From: Flavobacteriales bacterium
GTDB lineage: Bacteria; Bacteroidota; Bacteroidia; Flavobacteriales_D; Crocinitomicaceae
Length of the DNA: 64,000 nucleotides
Reading direction: 5' to 3'
Assembly: GCA_947462255.1 (NCBI GenBank)
Contig: CANHOA010000005.1
Span: 1-64,000 of the forward strand
In this document: in pieces, positions 23,568 to 34,017 of the stretch
How positions within the stretch are numbered: the stretch's first letter is position 1
How the letters are laid out: the number at the start of each line of letters is the position of its first letter
The notes under the pieces: model-generated
Database searches by the model: none
What the model was told of the DNA's origin: nothing
Seen by the model: the letters and a program-made list of their open reading frames with translations, nothing else
Position numbers and translations under genes: made by a program

Positions 23568-25469
23568 ATGAGTGATGCGATCAAACATGAATGCGGAATT
23601 GCCCTTCTAAGGTTAAAAAAACCACTTGAATTTTACCTTGAAAAATATGGTACTGCGTTTTATGGCTTGAATAAAATGCAACTCCTGATGGAAAAGCAGC
23701 ATAATCGAGGTCAAGATGGTGCTGGATTAGCCAATATTAAGTTGGATATGCAACCAGGAGATCGATACATTTCAAGGGTAAGGTCGATTCAAAAAAATTC
23801 TATTCAAGATATTTTTGAGCAAATCAATGCGCGTTTTATTCAGATTCAACGTGAGGATCCTAAACTACTCAAAGACATTGATTTTCTAAAAAGAAATGCC
23901 GGATTTACTGGCGAATTATTTCTTGGACATCTACGCTATGGGACCTTCGGACGAAATTCCATAGAAAGCTGTCACCCCTTCTTGCGCCAAAATAACTGGA
24001 TTTCGAGAAATCTTGTCGTGGCTGGAAATTTTAATCTCACCAATGTAGATGAACTTTTTGAAGCGCTAGTGAAAATTGGACAACACCCAAAAGAAAAGTC
24101 TGATACAGTTACTGTTTTAGAGGAAATTGGACATTTCCTGGATCTTGAGCACGATGCCCTCATTCAAGAATACAAATCTAAAGGATACGAGAAAGCCGAT
24201 AGCTATAAATTGATTGCCGAACAGCTTAGCATTTCCTCTATTTTGCAGAAATCATCTCATAATTGGGATGGTGGATATGCCATGGCAGGTTTGCTAGGAC
24301 ATGGAGATGCGTTTGTATTAAGAGATCCCGCCGGTATCCGACCTACATTTTGGTTTGAGAATGATGAAGTGTGTGTTGTTGCTTCCGAAAGACCTGTAAT
24401 ACAAACCGCTTTTAATTTGCAATTGGAAGACATCCATGAATTGAAACCAGGACATGCCCTAATCATTAAAAAAAATGGAATAGTGAGCGAAGAATTAATT
24501 CATCAACCGCTTCCTATAAGGCAATGCTCTTTCGAAAGAATCTATTTCTCCAGAGGATCAGACGCCGATATTTATAAAGAACGACAAGCCCTTGGCAACT
24601 TGATTGTTAATCAAGTAATGAAGGCTATCAATAACGATCTTTGTGATTCTGTTTTCTCTTTTATTCCAAATACGGCAGAGGTATCATTTCTTGGAATGAT
24701 AAAAGGTATTGAGGATGAATTAAATGAGCGAAAAGTAAAAGAAATTACAGCACTAGGCGCAAATCCATCCGCGGAAGATATTACGAAAATAATACAGCAA
24801 CGGACAAGAATTGAAAAAATAGCGATTAAAGATGCAAAACTTCGAACCTTCATTACACAAGATAATTCACGTGACGACCTTGTAACACACGTGTACGATA
24901 TCACCTACGGAAGTGTGCGCAAGGGAGTTGATAATTTAGTCATCATCGACGATAGCATTGTTCGAGGAACTACCTTGAAACAAAGTATTTTACGAATGCT
25001 TGATCGCTTGAGTCCTAAAAAAATTATTGTTGTTTCCTCCGCTCCACAAATTAGGTATCCTGATTGCTACGGAATTGATATGGCTAAGTTAGGCGATTTC
25101 ATTGCCTTTGAAGCCGCTATTTCCTTGCTAAAAGATCGAAATATGCAGTCAACAATTGATTTTGTTTACCGAAAATGTAAAGAACAACTGCTGCTTCCTA
25201 AAGAACAGGTGAAAAATTACGTGAAAGAAATTTACGCACCTTTTACAGATGAAGAAATTTCAGCCAAAATTGCTGTATTATTAAAACCAAAAACAGTAAA
25301 TGCAGCAGTAGAAATTATTTATCAAAAAGTTGAAAACCTACACCTTGCCTGTCCGAATCATACGGGCGACTGGTATTTTACAGGAAACTATCCCACCCCC
25401 GGTGGAAATAAAGTAGTCAACCGAGCCTTTGTTAATTGGGTTGAAAAGAAAAACGAAAGAGCATATTAA
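23568..25469 (+). CDS. purF: Amidophosphoribosyltransferase-like protein (long Bacteroidota PurF paralogue)
   Basis: 633 residues, longer than the ~470-510 of ordinary PurF. The N-terminal Ntn glutaminase domain has its candidate nucleophile at Cys9 (KHECGIALL) and HNRGQDGAG. The phosphoribosyltransferase domain carries the PRPP loop VIIDDSIVRGTTL around residues 458-470. Inserted regions lie between the domains and at the C-terminus. PurF makes phosphoribosylamine, the first step of purine synthesis; some Bacteroidota have this longer paralogue besides a standard copy, so the exact role is open. Tail-to-tail 4-base overlap with waaA. Confidence 0.82.
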   Translation: MSDAIKHECGIALLRLKKPLEFYLEKYGTAFYGLNKMQLLMEKQHNRGQDGAGLANIKLDMQPGDRYISRVRSIQKNSIQDIFEQINARFIQIQREDPKLLKDIDFLKRNAGFTGELFLGHLRYGTFGRNSIESCHPFLRQNNWISRNLVVAGNFNLTNVDELFEALVKIGQHPKEKSDTVTVLEEIGHFLDLEHDALIQEYKSKGYEKADSYKLIAEQLSISSILQKSSHNWDGGYAMAGLLGHGDAFVLRDPAGIRPTFWFENDEVCVVASERPVIQTAFNLQLEDIHELKPGHALIIKKNGIVSEELIHQPLPIRQCSFERIYFSRGSDADIYKERQALGNLIVNQVMKAINNDLCDSVFSFIPNTAEVSFLGMIKGIEDELNERKVKEITALGANPSAEDITKIIQQRTRIEKIAIKDAKLRTFITQDNSRDDLVTHVYDITYGSVRKGVDNLVIIDDSIVRGTTLKQSILRMLDRLSPKKIIVVSSAPQIRYPDCYGIDMAKLGDFIAFEAAISLLKDRNMQSTIDFVYRKCKEQLLLPKEQVKNYVKEIYAPFTDEEISAKIAVLLKPKTVNAAVEIIYQKVENLHLACPNHTGDWYFTGNYPTPGGNKVVNRAFVNWVEKKNERAY

Positions 25470-26707
25470 AAGTTGAAAATTGAATGCGTGCTAATCGAAT
25501 GAGTAGCGCCAGCATTTTGTTCAATATACAAACTAGCGGATAAGCTTAAATCAGCGGTATTTTTTTGAATCGTATTAAGCACCTCTAAAAATTCGCTTGT
25601 ACTAGCTACTTTGAATGCAAAGCCGTCCAAAAGTGGCTGTTCGGTTTCTGGAAACTTACTAACCTTAGGTCCAAAAATAACCGGTAGACCAAAAACCAAG
25701 GGCTCAAGAATGTTATGCAATTTACCGGAAAATCCGCCGCCGATAACTGCAATATCGCCAAACCGATAAGCCAATGATAAATGACCAATCGTGTCTAAAA
25801 TTAAGACCTGTTGTTGCTTGTAATTGCTAAATGCTGTAAAGCGAATGGCTTTATCACCCATGCTAGCCATGAGTCGCGCACTATTTTCTTCTTTAACATC
25901 GTGTGGTGCAACTATGATTTTTCGTGTGCAGCCACTTTCCAATAAAGCAAGTAACAAGCCCTCTTCTTCTCGCCAGCTACTTCCAAAAATGATAGCTTTT
26001 TCACCTTCCAAAAAAGTACTAAAAATCTCATTCTCAAGAGATGAATGGTTTGATTTTTCAATTGTTGCAGCGCGATTTGCCAAAACACGATCAAATCGTG
26101 TATCGCCAACACAAGCTATCTGCTCTATTTGGATAGACTGCAGCAAGACAAATGTTGACTTATTTTGAACGAAGAAAAAATCAAACGATTGAAGTATTTT
26201 TCGGAAGAATCCCCCATAAAACTTAAAATAAACTTGATCTTTTCGAAGTAAAGTAGCTACTGAAAGTAATACAACCCCTTGTTTCTTGGCGGCAAAAACA
26301 ACATTAGCCCAAAACTCATACTTAATAAAGATAGCGTAAGTAGGTTGAAGTTTTTGAATGAAAAGTGCAGCATTTTTGGGTGTGTCGAGCGGTAAATACA
26401 CTGCGTAATCAACACAGTTTTTCCTCTTTTGATAATGGTCCATGCCAGAAGGCGAAAAGAAAGAGACAACGATCAAACAAGACGGATCACGCTCTTTTAA
26501 AGCAAACATAAGGTCTAATCCTTGGTCAAATTCGCCCAATGATGCACAATGAAACCAACAAATTTTATCACTTTTAGGGATGCTATCTAATGTTTCCTTC
26601 CAATTTTTTCGTCCTTCTACCCATCGTTTTGCTTTTCGCGAAAATAAAGACGCTACACGAATAACAAATCCGAGCATTAAAATGGAAATATTATACAAAA
26701 AGCCCAT
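25466..26707 (-). CDS. waaA: 3-deoxy-D-manno-octulosonic acid (Kdo) transferase
   Basis: 413 residues, glycosyltransferase family 30. An N-terminal membrane anchor (about 1-18) is followed by WFHCASLGEFDQG, the acceptor-side domain, and the CMP-Kdo domain with IFGSSWREEEG, VIGGGFSGKLHNILEP and GLPVIFGPKV. It adds Kdo to lipid A precursor at the inner membrane. A beta-barrel gene starts 1 base beyond its ATG on the same strand, and they probably share a transcript. Confidence 0.93.
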   Translation of the reverse strand: MGFLYNISILMLGFVIRVASLFSRKAKRWVEGRKNWKETLDSIPKSDKICWFHCASLGEFDQGLDLMFALKERDPSCLIVVSFFSPSGMDHYQKRKNCVDYAVYLPLDTPKNAALFIQKLQPTYAIFIKYEFWANVVFAAKKQGVVLLSVATLLRKDQVYFKFYGGFFRKILQSFDFFFVQNKSTFVLLQSIQIEQIACVGDTRFDRVLANRAATIEKSNHSSLENEIFSTFLEGEKAIIFGSSWREEEGLLLALLESGCTRKIIVAPHDVKEENSARLMASMGDKAIRFTAFSNYKQQQVLILDTIGHLSLAYRFGDIAVIGGGFSGKLHNILEPLVFGLPVIFGPKVSKFPETEQPLLDGFAFKVASTSEFLEVLNTIQKNTADLSLSASLYIEQNAGATHSISTHSIFNF

Positions 26708-26708
26708 A

Positions 26709-27488
26709 TTAATTGTAATAATAAGCTTTCGGTTGACGCTTGTAAATCGGAATAAACCAACCTACACGAAAACCAAATTGAAGGTCTAAACGCAAATCAG
26801 TGGAAACAGGAGTTGTGGGTTGATCAAAGAAAATTGTTCTTCGATTTTTTGTGAAGCCCTGCTGTGCATAGAGCCCAGCATAAAAATTATAGAATCCACC
26901 GTCAGCCAAAAAAGAATACCCAACAAATTGATGCGTATTAATACCCGTTGTCATACGGTCATATCCCTTTTTATAGGTGAGTTCCAATTGTGGAATAACC
27001 TGATCTTGGGTTTCAACGCGCATGTGATGCAACAAAAAGCCCATGCCACCATGTACAAAAATACCTGAGTTTTTATTTGAGCCCCAAACAGGAAATAAGC
27101 GTCCGATTGATGCATTTGCATTAAAACCTCGAGGCATGACCAAGACCCTTGCAATTTCGCCATTAATATCCGTGATATTTCCTTGAGCATCAACTAAATG
27201 ATCAAATAAGCCCGTTAAATTTACTTTTTGACCAAAAATAAAATTTGCATCTAAACCAACGTAAAACTGCTTAGCTGTTTTATAACCCGCCATAAAACCA
27301 AGGTGATTCAAGTAGCCATAACGATCGTCCAAATCACCTGACGGGAAATTTCCCCCATAATGTACTCCTACCCAAGGCGTAGCGATTGCCGAATCTTTCA
27401 CTGTTCGCTGAGCAACAAACACTTGAATGGATTGTAGCATGAAGCCTGCAATAATAGATACCCTCAAAAAAATAGAAGTCTTTTTCAT
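26709..27488 (-). CDS. Outer-membrane beta-barrel protein of unknown function
   Basis: 259 residues with a signal peptide (cleavage near VAQ), then alternating aromatic/Gly strands (PWVGVHYGGNFPSGD, GFMAGYKTAKQFYVGLDANF, FGFRVGWFIPIYKR) characteristic of small outer-membrane barrels. No enzyme motif. Its stop is 1 base from the waaA start, so it is the promoter-proximal partner of waaA; a role in envelope biogenesis is an inference from position only. Confidence 0.75.
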   Translation of the reverse strand: MKKTSIFLRVSIIAGFMLQSIQVFVAQRTVKDSAIATPWVGVHYGGNFPSGDLDDRYGYLNHLGFMAGYKTAKQFYVGLDANFIFGQKVNLTGLFDHLVDAQGNITDINGEIARVLVMPRGFNANASIGRLFPVWGSNKNSGIFVHGGMGFLLHHMRVETQDQVIPQLELTYKKGYDRMTTGINTHQFVGYSFLADGGFYNFYAGLYAQQGFTKNRRTIFFDQPTTPVSTDLRLDLQFGFRVGWFIPIYKRQPKAYYYN

Positions 27489-27623
27489 GATCTACAGTTT
27501 TTAAAAATAAAAACTTTCAATAAAATTAGCACATAATTCTGTACTAATTAGTTTGTGCCTTTTTATATCCTTATAATCCATGTAAATTATTGTTTGAACA
27601 CTTATTATCTTGCCTAAAACCCT

Positions 27624-27631
27624 TACTTTTG
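27624..27631 (+). promoter_or_regulatory. TAnnTTTG -7 element of the polysaccharide operon
   Basis: TACTTTTG 25 bases upstream of the first ATG of the operon; exact consensus. The -33 element is not clear. Confidence 0.45.
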
Positions 27632-27656
27632 ACGTAAATTTATTTCAATTATTTGT

Positions 27657-28790
27657 ATGAGAAAAATTCAAATGGTCGATTTGATCAGCCAATATGAAAA
27701 AATTAAGCCTGCTATTGATGAAGCGATTTTTTCGGTCATACAAAATGCCCAATTTATTAATGGACCAGAAGTTACTGGTTTTCAAAGTGAATTTGAAAGC
27801 TATCTAGGAATTAAGCACGTAATTCCTTGTGCTAATGGCACAGATGCTTTACAAATCGCTATGATGAGTTTGGGATTGAAACCTGGAGATGAAATTATCA
27901 CGCCTTCCTTTACCTATATTGCCACCACAGAAGTGATGGCACTGCTTGGACTAACACCGATTTTTGTTGATGTAGATCCACATACATTTTGTTTAGACCC
28001 GAGCAAAATTGAAGCAGCAATCACCAAAAATACCAAGGCAATTGTTCCCGTTCATCTCTATGGACAAGCTGCCGATATGAATAAAATAATGGCTATCGCA
28101 GAAAAGCACAAACTCTTTGTAATAGAGGATAATGCTCAAGCTATTGGCTCTGATTACCACCTAGATAATGGATCAGTCGTAAAAACAGGAACCATTGGTC
28201 ATATTGGTTGCACGTCATTTTTTCCTAGCAAAAACTTAGGCTGCTACGGCGATGGTGGCGCAATGTGTACAAATGATGATGCACTGGCTGAAAAAATTCG
28301 CATGATTGCAAATCATGGACAAAGTAAAAGGTATTACCACGATATGGTTGGCTGCAATTCACGATTAGATAGCATTCAAGCAGCTGTATTGCGTATAAAA
28401 CTTCGTCAATTAGATAATTATATTGATGCTCGAAGAAACGTTGCCGATTACTATGATGGGATACTAGGAAGTATTAAAGGCGTGAGTATTCCCTTTCGTG
28501 CGCATGACTCCAAGCATGTTTTTCATCAATACACTATTAAATTGGAAGGGATTGATCGCAATGGATTAAATGAGTATTTAGCAAGCAAAGAAATTCCTTC
28601 CATGATCTATTATCCGGTTCCGGCTCATCGTCAAAAAATGTTTGCTCATTTTGGAAGTGATGCAACCAACTTACCGGTAACGGACGAACTTACATCCATT
28701 GTTATTTCACTTCCCATTCATACTGAAATGCAAGATGAACAACTTGAATTAATCACATCAGAAATCATTGAATTCATTCAAAAAAAATGA
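27657..28790 (+). CDS. wbpE: DegT/DnrJ/EryC1 aminotransferase (WbpE/WlbC-type)
   Basis: 377 residues. PLP lysine K192 lies in FFPSKNLGCYGDGG; VIEDNAQAIG holds the Asp that binds the pyridine nitrogen. Closest in pattern to WbpE, which transaminates the 3-keto group of UDP-2-acetamido-glucuronic acid using glutamate. The matching dehydrogenase (wbpA), oxidoreductase (wbpB) and acetyltransferase (wbpD) are all in this operon. Overlaps the next gene by 4 bases. The symbol is assigned by context. Confidence 0.88.
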   Translation: MRKIQMVDLISQYEKIKPAIDEAIFSVIQNAQFINGPEVTGFQSEFESYLGIKHVIPCANGTDALQIAMMSLGLKPGDEIITPSFTYIATTEVMALLGLTPIFVDVDPHTFCLDPSKIEAAITKNTKAIVPVHLYGQAADMNKIMAIAEKHKLFVIEDNAQAIGSDYHLDNGSVVKTGTIGHIGCTSFFPSKNLGCYGDGGAMCTNDDALAEKIRMIANHGQSKRYYHDMVGCNSRLDSIQAAVLRIKLRQLDNYIDARRNVADYYDGILGSIKGVSIPFRAHDSKHVFHQYTIKLEGIDRNGLNEYLASKEIPSMIYYPVPAHRQKMFAHFGSDATNLPVTDELTSIVISLPIHTEMQDEQLELITSEIIEFIQKK

Positions 28791-30106
28791 AAATAGCTGT
28801 AATTGGAACCGGATATGTTGGACTAGTAACTGGTACTTGTCTTGCAGAAACGGGGAATATCGTTTCTTGCATTGATATTGATGCTAATAAAATCGATCGT
28901 CTAAATAAGGGAGAAGTGCCCATTTATGAGCCACAATTAGATACTTACTTTGAACGTAACATGAAAGCCCAGCGTTTGTTCTTTACAACCTCATTGGTAG
29001 ATGGGATTAAAGATGCTGAGGTGATCTTTCTAGCACTTCCTACTCCTCCCGGTGAGGATGGATCGGCAGATTTATCCTACATTTTAAAAGTTGCCGAACA
29101 ATTGGGGAGCATGATCGAGAAATACACCATTATTGTTGACAAAAGTACCGTTCCTGTTGGCACGGCAGATAAAGTACATGCCATCATCGCTAAGAAAGCA
29201 AGATGTGCCTTTAGCGTTGTTTCAAACCCTGAATTTTTACGCGAAGGATTTGCGATTAGCGATTTCATGAAACCGGACAGAGTAGTTATTGGAACCGAGG
29301 ATACCACAGCACGAAAAGTGATGGAAAGGCTATATAAACCATTTGTTCGGCAAGGCAACCCCATACTATTTATGGATGCAAAATCAGCCGAACTAACAAA
29401 ATATGCCGCCAATGCTTTTTTGGCGACGAAAATTACTTTCATGAATGAGATTGCTAATTATTGTGAGTTAGTTGGTGCAAATGTCGATCAAGTTAGAATT
29501 GGTATTGGTTCAGACGATCGAATTGGCAAACGCTTTTTATTCCCCGGAATTGGCTATGGTGGTTCTTGTTTTCCCAAAGATGTACAAGCATTAGTTAAAG
29601 CGGGAAAAGACCATCAATTTGAATTTAGCATTTTAAATGCTGTTGAGCAACGAAATAACGAACAAAAAACAGTTCTTTTCCCAAAAATCAGCACCTACTT
29701 TAATTCAAATTTAAAGGGTAAAAATATTGCGGTTTGGGGCTTGGCATTTAAGCCCGATACGGATGATATCCGCGAAGCTCCTGCTTTATATTTAATTAAT
29801 AAATTAGTTGAGTCAGGCGCCGTAATCACAGCCTTTGATCCTGAGGCCATGGAAAATGTTCGAACACAAATAGGCGATAAGATCCAGTATACCGAAAATG
29901 AATACGATGCCTTAAAAGAAGCCGATGCATTGATAATCTGTACCGAATGGAGCATCTTTAGAAATCCAGATTTTAGTAGAATTAAGGCAGAAATGAAGGG
30001 AAATGCACTATTTGACGGCAGAAACTTATTCGACCTAGAAGATATGGAATCAAAAGGATTTTGCTATTTTAGCATTGGTCGAAAAGCCATAATCTCAAAA
30101 CAATGA
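28787..30106 (+). CDS. ugd: UDP-glucose 6-dehydrogenase
   Basis: 439 residues. Rossmann motif [10 protein letters not shown] at the N-terminus; SNPEFLREG; catalytic Cys261 in [11 protein letters not shown]-terminal NAD-type domain with [16 protein letters not shown]. Oxidises UDP-glucose twice to UDP-glucuronate. The next gene looks like UDP-glucuronate decarboxylase, so the pair would feed UDP-xylose. Starts and stops overlap its neighbours by 4 bases. Confidence 0.95.
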   Translation: MKIAVIGTGYVGLVTGTCLAETGNIVSCIDIDANKIDRLNKGEVPIYEPQLDTYFERNMKAQRLFFTTSLVDGIKDAEVIFLALPTPPGEDGSADLSYILKVAEQLGSMIEKYTIIVDKSTVPVGTADKVHAIIAKKARCAFSVVSNPEFLREGFAISDFMKPDRVVIGTEDTTARKVMERLYKPFVRQGNPILFMDAKSAELTKYAANAFLATKITFMNEIANYCELVGANVDQVRIGIGSDDRIGKRFLFPGIGYGGSCFPKDVQALVKAGKDHQFEFSILNAVEQRNNEQKTVLFPKISTYFNSNLKGKNIAVWGLAFKPDTDDIREAPALYLINKLVESGAVITAFDPEAMENVRTQIGDKIQYTENEYDALKEADALIICTEWSIFRNPDFSRIKAEMKGNALFDGRNLFDLEDMESKGFCYFSIGRKAIISKQ

Positions 30107-31089
30107 AAAGAATACTCATTACAGGAGCGGCAGGTTTCTTAGGCTCACATCTTTGTGATCGGTTTATTAAAGACGGGTATCATGTGATTGGTATGGACAA
30201 CCTCATCACTGGAAATTTAAAAAACATCGAGCACCTTTTTAAACTAGAACACTTTGAGTTTTACCACCACGACATTTCTAAATTTATCCATGTTCCAGGA
30301 AAACTAGACTTTATTCTTCACTTTGCATCGCCTGCTAGCCCGATTGATTACCTAAAAATTCCGATTCAAACCTTAAAAGTAGGCTCTTTAGGTGTTCATA
30401 ATTGCCTTGGTTTAGCAAAAACAAAATCAGCACGCGTGCTGATTGCATCTACTTCTGAAGTATACGGAGACCCAGAGGTGCATCCGCAGCACGAAGATTA
30501 TTGGGGCAATGTAAATCCGGTTGGACCGAGAGGAGTATACGATGAAGCCAAACGATTTCAAGAAGCGATTACCATGGCGTATCATAATTTTCACGGCTTG
30601 GAAACAAGAATTGCTCGGATATTTAATACCTATGGTCCGAGAATGCGGCTAAACGATGGTCGAGTACTCCCAGCATTTATTGGGCAGGCACTACGCGGAG
30701 AAGATTTAACCGTATTTGGAGATGGTTCTCAAACACGTTCCTTTTGCTATGTTGACGATCTTATCGAGGGCATCGTACGTTTATTACACAGTGATTGTTC
30801 TGACCCAGTTAACCTTGGAAACCCAGCGGAAATAACCATTGATCAGTTCGCAAAAGAAATCATTGAGCTAACAAATACAACGCAAAAAGTTGTTTATAAA
30901 TCATTGCCAATCGATGATCCGAAACAACGAAGACCAGATATTACAAAAGCAAATACACTACTGAATTGGAATCCTACCATTGATCGTAAAGAGGGCCTAA
31001 ATAGGACTTACTCCTATTTTTTAAGCTTGTCGAAGGAGGAATTAATGGCAACAGAACATAATAATTTTGATAAATACATCATCTCGTAA
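30103..31089 (+). CDS. uxs: UDP-glucuronate decarboxylase (UDP-xylose synthase)
   Basis: 328 residues, an extended [13 protein letters not shown] binds [12 protein letters not shown] with Ser/Thr and Y146-x3-K150 (YDEAK) form the active site; [14 protein letters not shown] and [15 protein letters not shown] are typical of UXS. Converts UDP-glucuronate to UDP-xylose. Directly behind ugd. A dTDP/UDP-glucose-type dehydratase is less likely because of the PRM..DGRV segment. Confidence 0.9.
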   Translation: MKRILITGAAGFLGSHLCDRFIKDGYHVIGMDNLITGNLKNIEHLFKLEHFEFYHHDISKFIHVPGKLDFILHFASPASPIDYLKIPIQTLKVGSLGVHNCLGLAKTKSARVLIASTSEVYGDPEVHPQHEDYWGNVNPVGPRGVYDEAKRFQEAITMAYHNFHGLETRIARIFNTYGPRMRLNDGRVLPAFIGQALRGEDLTVFGDGSQTRSFCYVDDLIEGIVRLLHSDCSDPVNLGNPAEITIDQFAKEIIELTNTTQKVVYKSLPIDDPKQRRPDITKANTLLNWNPTIDRKEGLNRTYSYFLSLSKEELMATEHNNFDKYIIS

Positions 31090-31664
31090 TGGAAAGCTAT
31101 TTTTCACATGAATCAGCCATAATTCATCCCGATGCATCAATTGGAGAAGGAACGAAAATTTGGCATTTTTCTCATATTATGGCAAATTGCAAAATTGGCA
31201 AAGGATGTAATATTGGTCAAAATGTGGTGGTCTCGCCTGATGTGGCACTTGGCGATAATGTGAAAGTTCAAAATAACGTGTCTATTTATTCCGGTGTAAT
31301 TTGTGAAGACGATGTTTTTCTTGGTCCTTCAATGGTGTTTACCAATGTGATAAATCCCAGAAGCCATGTTGTACGCAGAGGACAATATGCAAAAACAATT
31401 GTGAGAAAGGGAGCAAGTATTGGTGCAAACGCAACCATTGTTTGCGGACACGAGATTGGTGAATATGCCTTTATCGGAGCAGGTGCTGTTGTTACAAAGG
31501 AAGTACTACCTTATGCCTTAGTGCTTGGGAATCCTGCTCGACAAGTTGGTTGGATGAGTAAATTCGGTCACAAACTAATTTTTAATGCCGAAGGAATGGC
31601 AAGCTGTCCGGAAAGTGGCGAGCACTATCAATTAAATGAAAATAACCTTATAATAATTCCTTAA
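31089..31664 (+). CDS. wbpD: Left-handed beta-helix N-acetyltransferase (WbpD/WlbB-type)
   Basis: 191 residues built of hexapeptide repeats ([38 protein letters not shown]) and ending with the family's [11 protein letters not shown]. WbpD acetylates the 3-amino group of UDP-2-acetamido-3-amino-glucuronic acid, giving the 2,3-diacetamido sugar. Its partner enzymes are encoded on both sides. TAATG overlap with the next gene. Confidence 0.9.
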   Translation: MESYFSHESAIIHPDASIGEGTKIWHFSHIMANCKIGKGCNIGQNVVVSPDVALGDNVKVQNNVSIYSGVICEDDVFLGPSMVFTNVINPRSHVVRRGQYAKTIVRKGASIGANATIVCGHEIGEYAFIGAGAVVTKEVLPYALVLGNPARQVGWMSKFGHKLIFNAEGMASCPESGEHYQLNENNLIIIP

Positions 31665-32707
31665 TGGAAAACCAAAATAAGATACGATTTGCCGTTGTTG
31701 GAGCAGGACATATAGGTAAAAGACACGCCGAAATGATTTGTCGAGAAGCCGAAGCCGAATTAGTGGCATTGGTTGATTGTAGATCTGCCGAAGATTGTGA
31801 TGCAGAAAAATTTGGTGTTCCTTTCTTTTCCTCTATTGAAGAATTGCTAGCGGCGGATTTAGACATTGATGTGGTTAATATATGTACCCCAAACGGACTG
31901 CATGCAGAACAATCTATGCAAGCCTTAAAAGCAAATAAGCATGTCGTTTGTGAAAAGCCTATGGGCCTCAGTAAAGAAAGTTGCGAAAAAGTATTGTTTC
32001 AAGCCCTGCAAGTATCAAAACATGTTTTTTGTGTGATGCAAAATCGGTATTCTCCACCATCTGAATGGATAAAATCAATAATCGACCAAGGTAAACTTGG
32101 GACTGTTTTTATGGTGCAATTGAATTGTTTTTGGAATAGAGACGAACGCTATTACAAAGCAGGTGGCTGGAAAGGAACTGAAGCGTTGGACGGCGGAACG
32201 TTATTTACCCAATTTTCTCACTTTATTGATATTATGTACTGGCTTTTTGGAGATGTTGAGAATATTCAAGGGAAATTTGCCGATTTTACACACAAGGGCT
32301 TAACCGATTTCGAAGATTCTGGATTCGTTAGTTTCAACTTTACTAGCGGAGGAATGGGCTGTATCAATTATTCAACAGCCGTTGCCAATCAAAACTTAGA
32401 ATCCTCCATGACCATCATTGGTGAAAAAGGAAGCGTGAAAATTGGTGGACAATACATGAATGAGGTAGAGGTTTGTTCAATTGAAGGTTATACCATGCCC
32501 GAATTAAAAGAGTCGAATCCCGCAAATGATTATGGCCCTTATAAAGGTTCTGCAGCCAACCATAACTATGTAATTTCAAATGTTATTGATACGCTAAAAG
32601 GGCGAACTTCAGCCACTACGAATGCCTTAGAAGGAATGAAAGTGGTTGATATTATTGAACGTATTTACAAGGTAAGAAATGAAGCTATTCAATTGAATCG
32701 ATCGTGA
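31664..32707 (+). CDS. wbpB: Gfo/Idh/MocA oxidoreductase (WbpB/WlbA-type)
   Basis: 347 residues. N-terminal NAD domain (VVGAGHIGKRHAEMI), CEKPMGLSKESCEK with the conserved Lys, NRYSPPSEWI and GGTLFTQFSHFID (active-site His region). WbpB oxidises C3 of UDP-GlcNAc-uronate before transamination. The order wbpD-wbpB-wbpA and wbpE at the operon head make the pathway assignment firm. Confidence 0.88.
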   Translation: MENQNKIRFAVVGAGHIGKRHAEMICREAEAELVALVDCRSAEDCDAEKFGVPFFSSIEELLAADLDIDVVNICTPNGLHAEQSMQALKANKHVVCEKPMGLSKESCEKVLFQALQVSKHVFCVMQNRYSPPSEWIKSIIDQGKLGTVFMVQLNCFWNRDERYYKAGGWKGTEALDGGTLFTQFSHFIDIMYWLFGDVENIQGKFADFTHKGLTDFEDSGFVSFNFTSGGMGCINYSTAVANQNLESSMTIIGEKGSVKIGGQYMNEVEVCSIEGYTMPELKESNPANDYGPYKGSAANHNYVISNVIDTLKGRTSATTNALEGMKVVDIIERIYKVRNEAIQLNRS

Positions 32708-34014
32708 AAATGGAAAAGAAAATCTATCAAAAACTTATAGACCGTGAAACAAGCCTCGCCGTAATAGGATTAGGCTATGTTGGATTACCAATTGCCTTAG
32801 AATTTGCTAAAAAAATAAACGTGATTGGTTTTGATATTAGTCAAGAGCGTATTGATTTAATGAAAAATAAGATTGATCCAAGCAACGAATTAATTAGCAA
32901 TGATTTTGAAAATTGCAGCATTCAATTCACCTCCGATTTAAACGTGTTAAAAGAAGCTTCCTTTTTTATTATTGCGGTACCTACCCCTATAGATGATGCT
33001 AATTTACCGGATCTAAAACCCTTACTAGCCGCTACAAGAACTATTTCAAAGGTCTTAAAAAAGGGCGATTATGTTGTGTATGAATCAACTGTTTATCCGG
33101 GGTGTACTGAAGAAGATTGTATTCCTATTCTAGAAGAAGAAAGCGGATTAAGGTTTAAAGAAGGTTTTAAGGTAGGCTATTCCCCAGAAAGAATTAATCC
33201 CGGAGATAAGGTACACACCCTGCAAAATGTGATTAAAGTGGTTTCGGGTTGTTGTGAGGAATCCTTGCAAGAAATTGCACTTACCTATGAGTTAGTGGTG
33301 AAAGCTGGCGTGCACCGTGCACCGACTATCAAAGTGGCAGAAGCTGCAAAAATCATTGAAAATACCCAGCGCGATGTCAATATTGCTTTGATCAATGAAT
33401 TATCTATCATTTTTAACAAGCTTAAGATTAACACCTTTGATGTACTAGAAGCAGCTGGGACAAAATGGAATTTTTTGAAATTCTCCCCTGGTTTGGTGGG
33501 AGGTCATTGCATTGGAGTTGATCCATACTACCTCACGCACAAAGCGCAACAAGCCGGTTATCACTCACGTGTAATTACCAGTGGACGATATGTCAATGAC
33601 TCCATGGGGTTTTATATCGCAAAACAGACTGTAAAAAAAGTAATTGCACAGGGAAAATACATTCAAGAAGCGAGGGCACTCATCATGGGCGCTACGTTTA
33701 AGGAGGATGTAAGCGATATTCGGAATACGAAGGTTATTGATATCGTAACTGAATTAAAATCCTACCAAATGGCTGTAGATATTGTCGATCCACATGCAAG
33801 CTCTGAGGAAATGGAAAAAGAATATGGTGTGTCTCTTATAAAACAACCCTTAACTAATTATGATGCCATCATCGTAGCAGTTAATCACCAAGAATATTTG
33901 ACCCTCAACGAAGATTATTTCAAAAGCTTATTCAAGGATGGCAAAGGAGTTTTTATCGATGTTAAAGGAATCTATCAATCAAAAATTAAGGACCTAGAAT
34001 ATTGGAGTTTATAA
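32704..34014 (+). CDS. wbpA: UDP-N-acetylglucosamine 6-dehydrogenase (WbpA-type)
   Basis: 436 residues. GLGYVGLPIALEFA NAD motif; YESTVYPGCTEEDC; GYSPERINPGDK; catalytic Cys269 in GLVGGHCIGVDPYYLTHKA. The YSPERxNPGD pattern separates it from the UDP-glucose dehydrogenase in the same operon and points to the UDP-HexNAc (WbpA/TviB) group. Start is GTG 32704 (overlapping the previous stop) or ATG 32710. Confidence 0.9.
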   Translation: MKMEKKIYQKLIDRETSLAVIGLGYVGLPIALEFAKKINVIGFDISQERIDLMKNKIDPSNELISNDFENCSIQFTSDLNVLKEASFFIIAVPTPIDDANLPDLKPLLAATRTISKVLKKGDYVVYESTVYPGCTEEDCIPILEEESGLRFKEGFKVGYSPERINPGDKVHTLQNVIKVVSGCCEESLQEIALTYELVVKAGVHRAPTIKVAEAAKIIENTQRDVNIALINELSIIFNKLKINTFDVLEAAGTKWNFLKFSPGLVGGHCIGVDPYYLTHKAQQAGYHSRVITSGRYVNDSMGFYIAKQTVKKVIAQGKYIQEARALIMGATFKEDVSDIRNTKVIDIVTELKSYQMAVDIVDPHASSEEMEKEYGVSLIKQPLTNYDAIIVAVNHQEYLTLNEDYFKSLFKDGKGVFIDVKGIYQSKIKDLEYWSL

Positions 34015-34017
34015 AAA

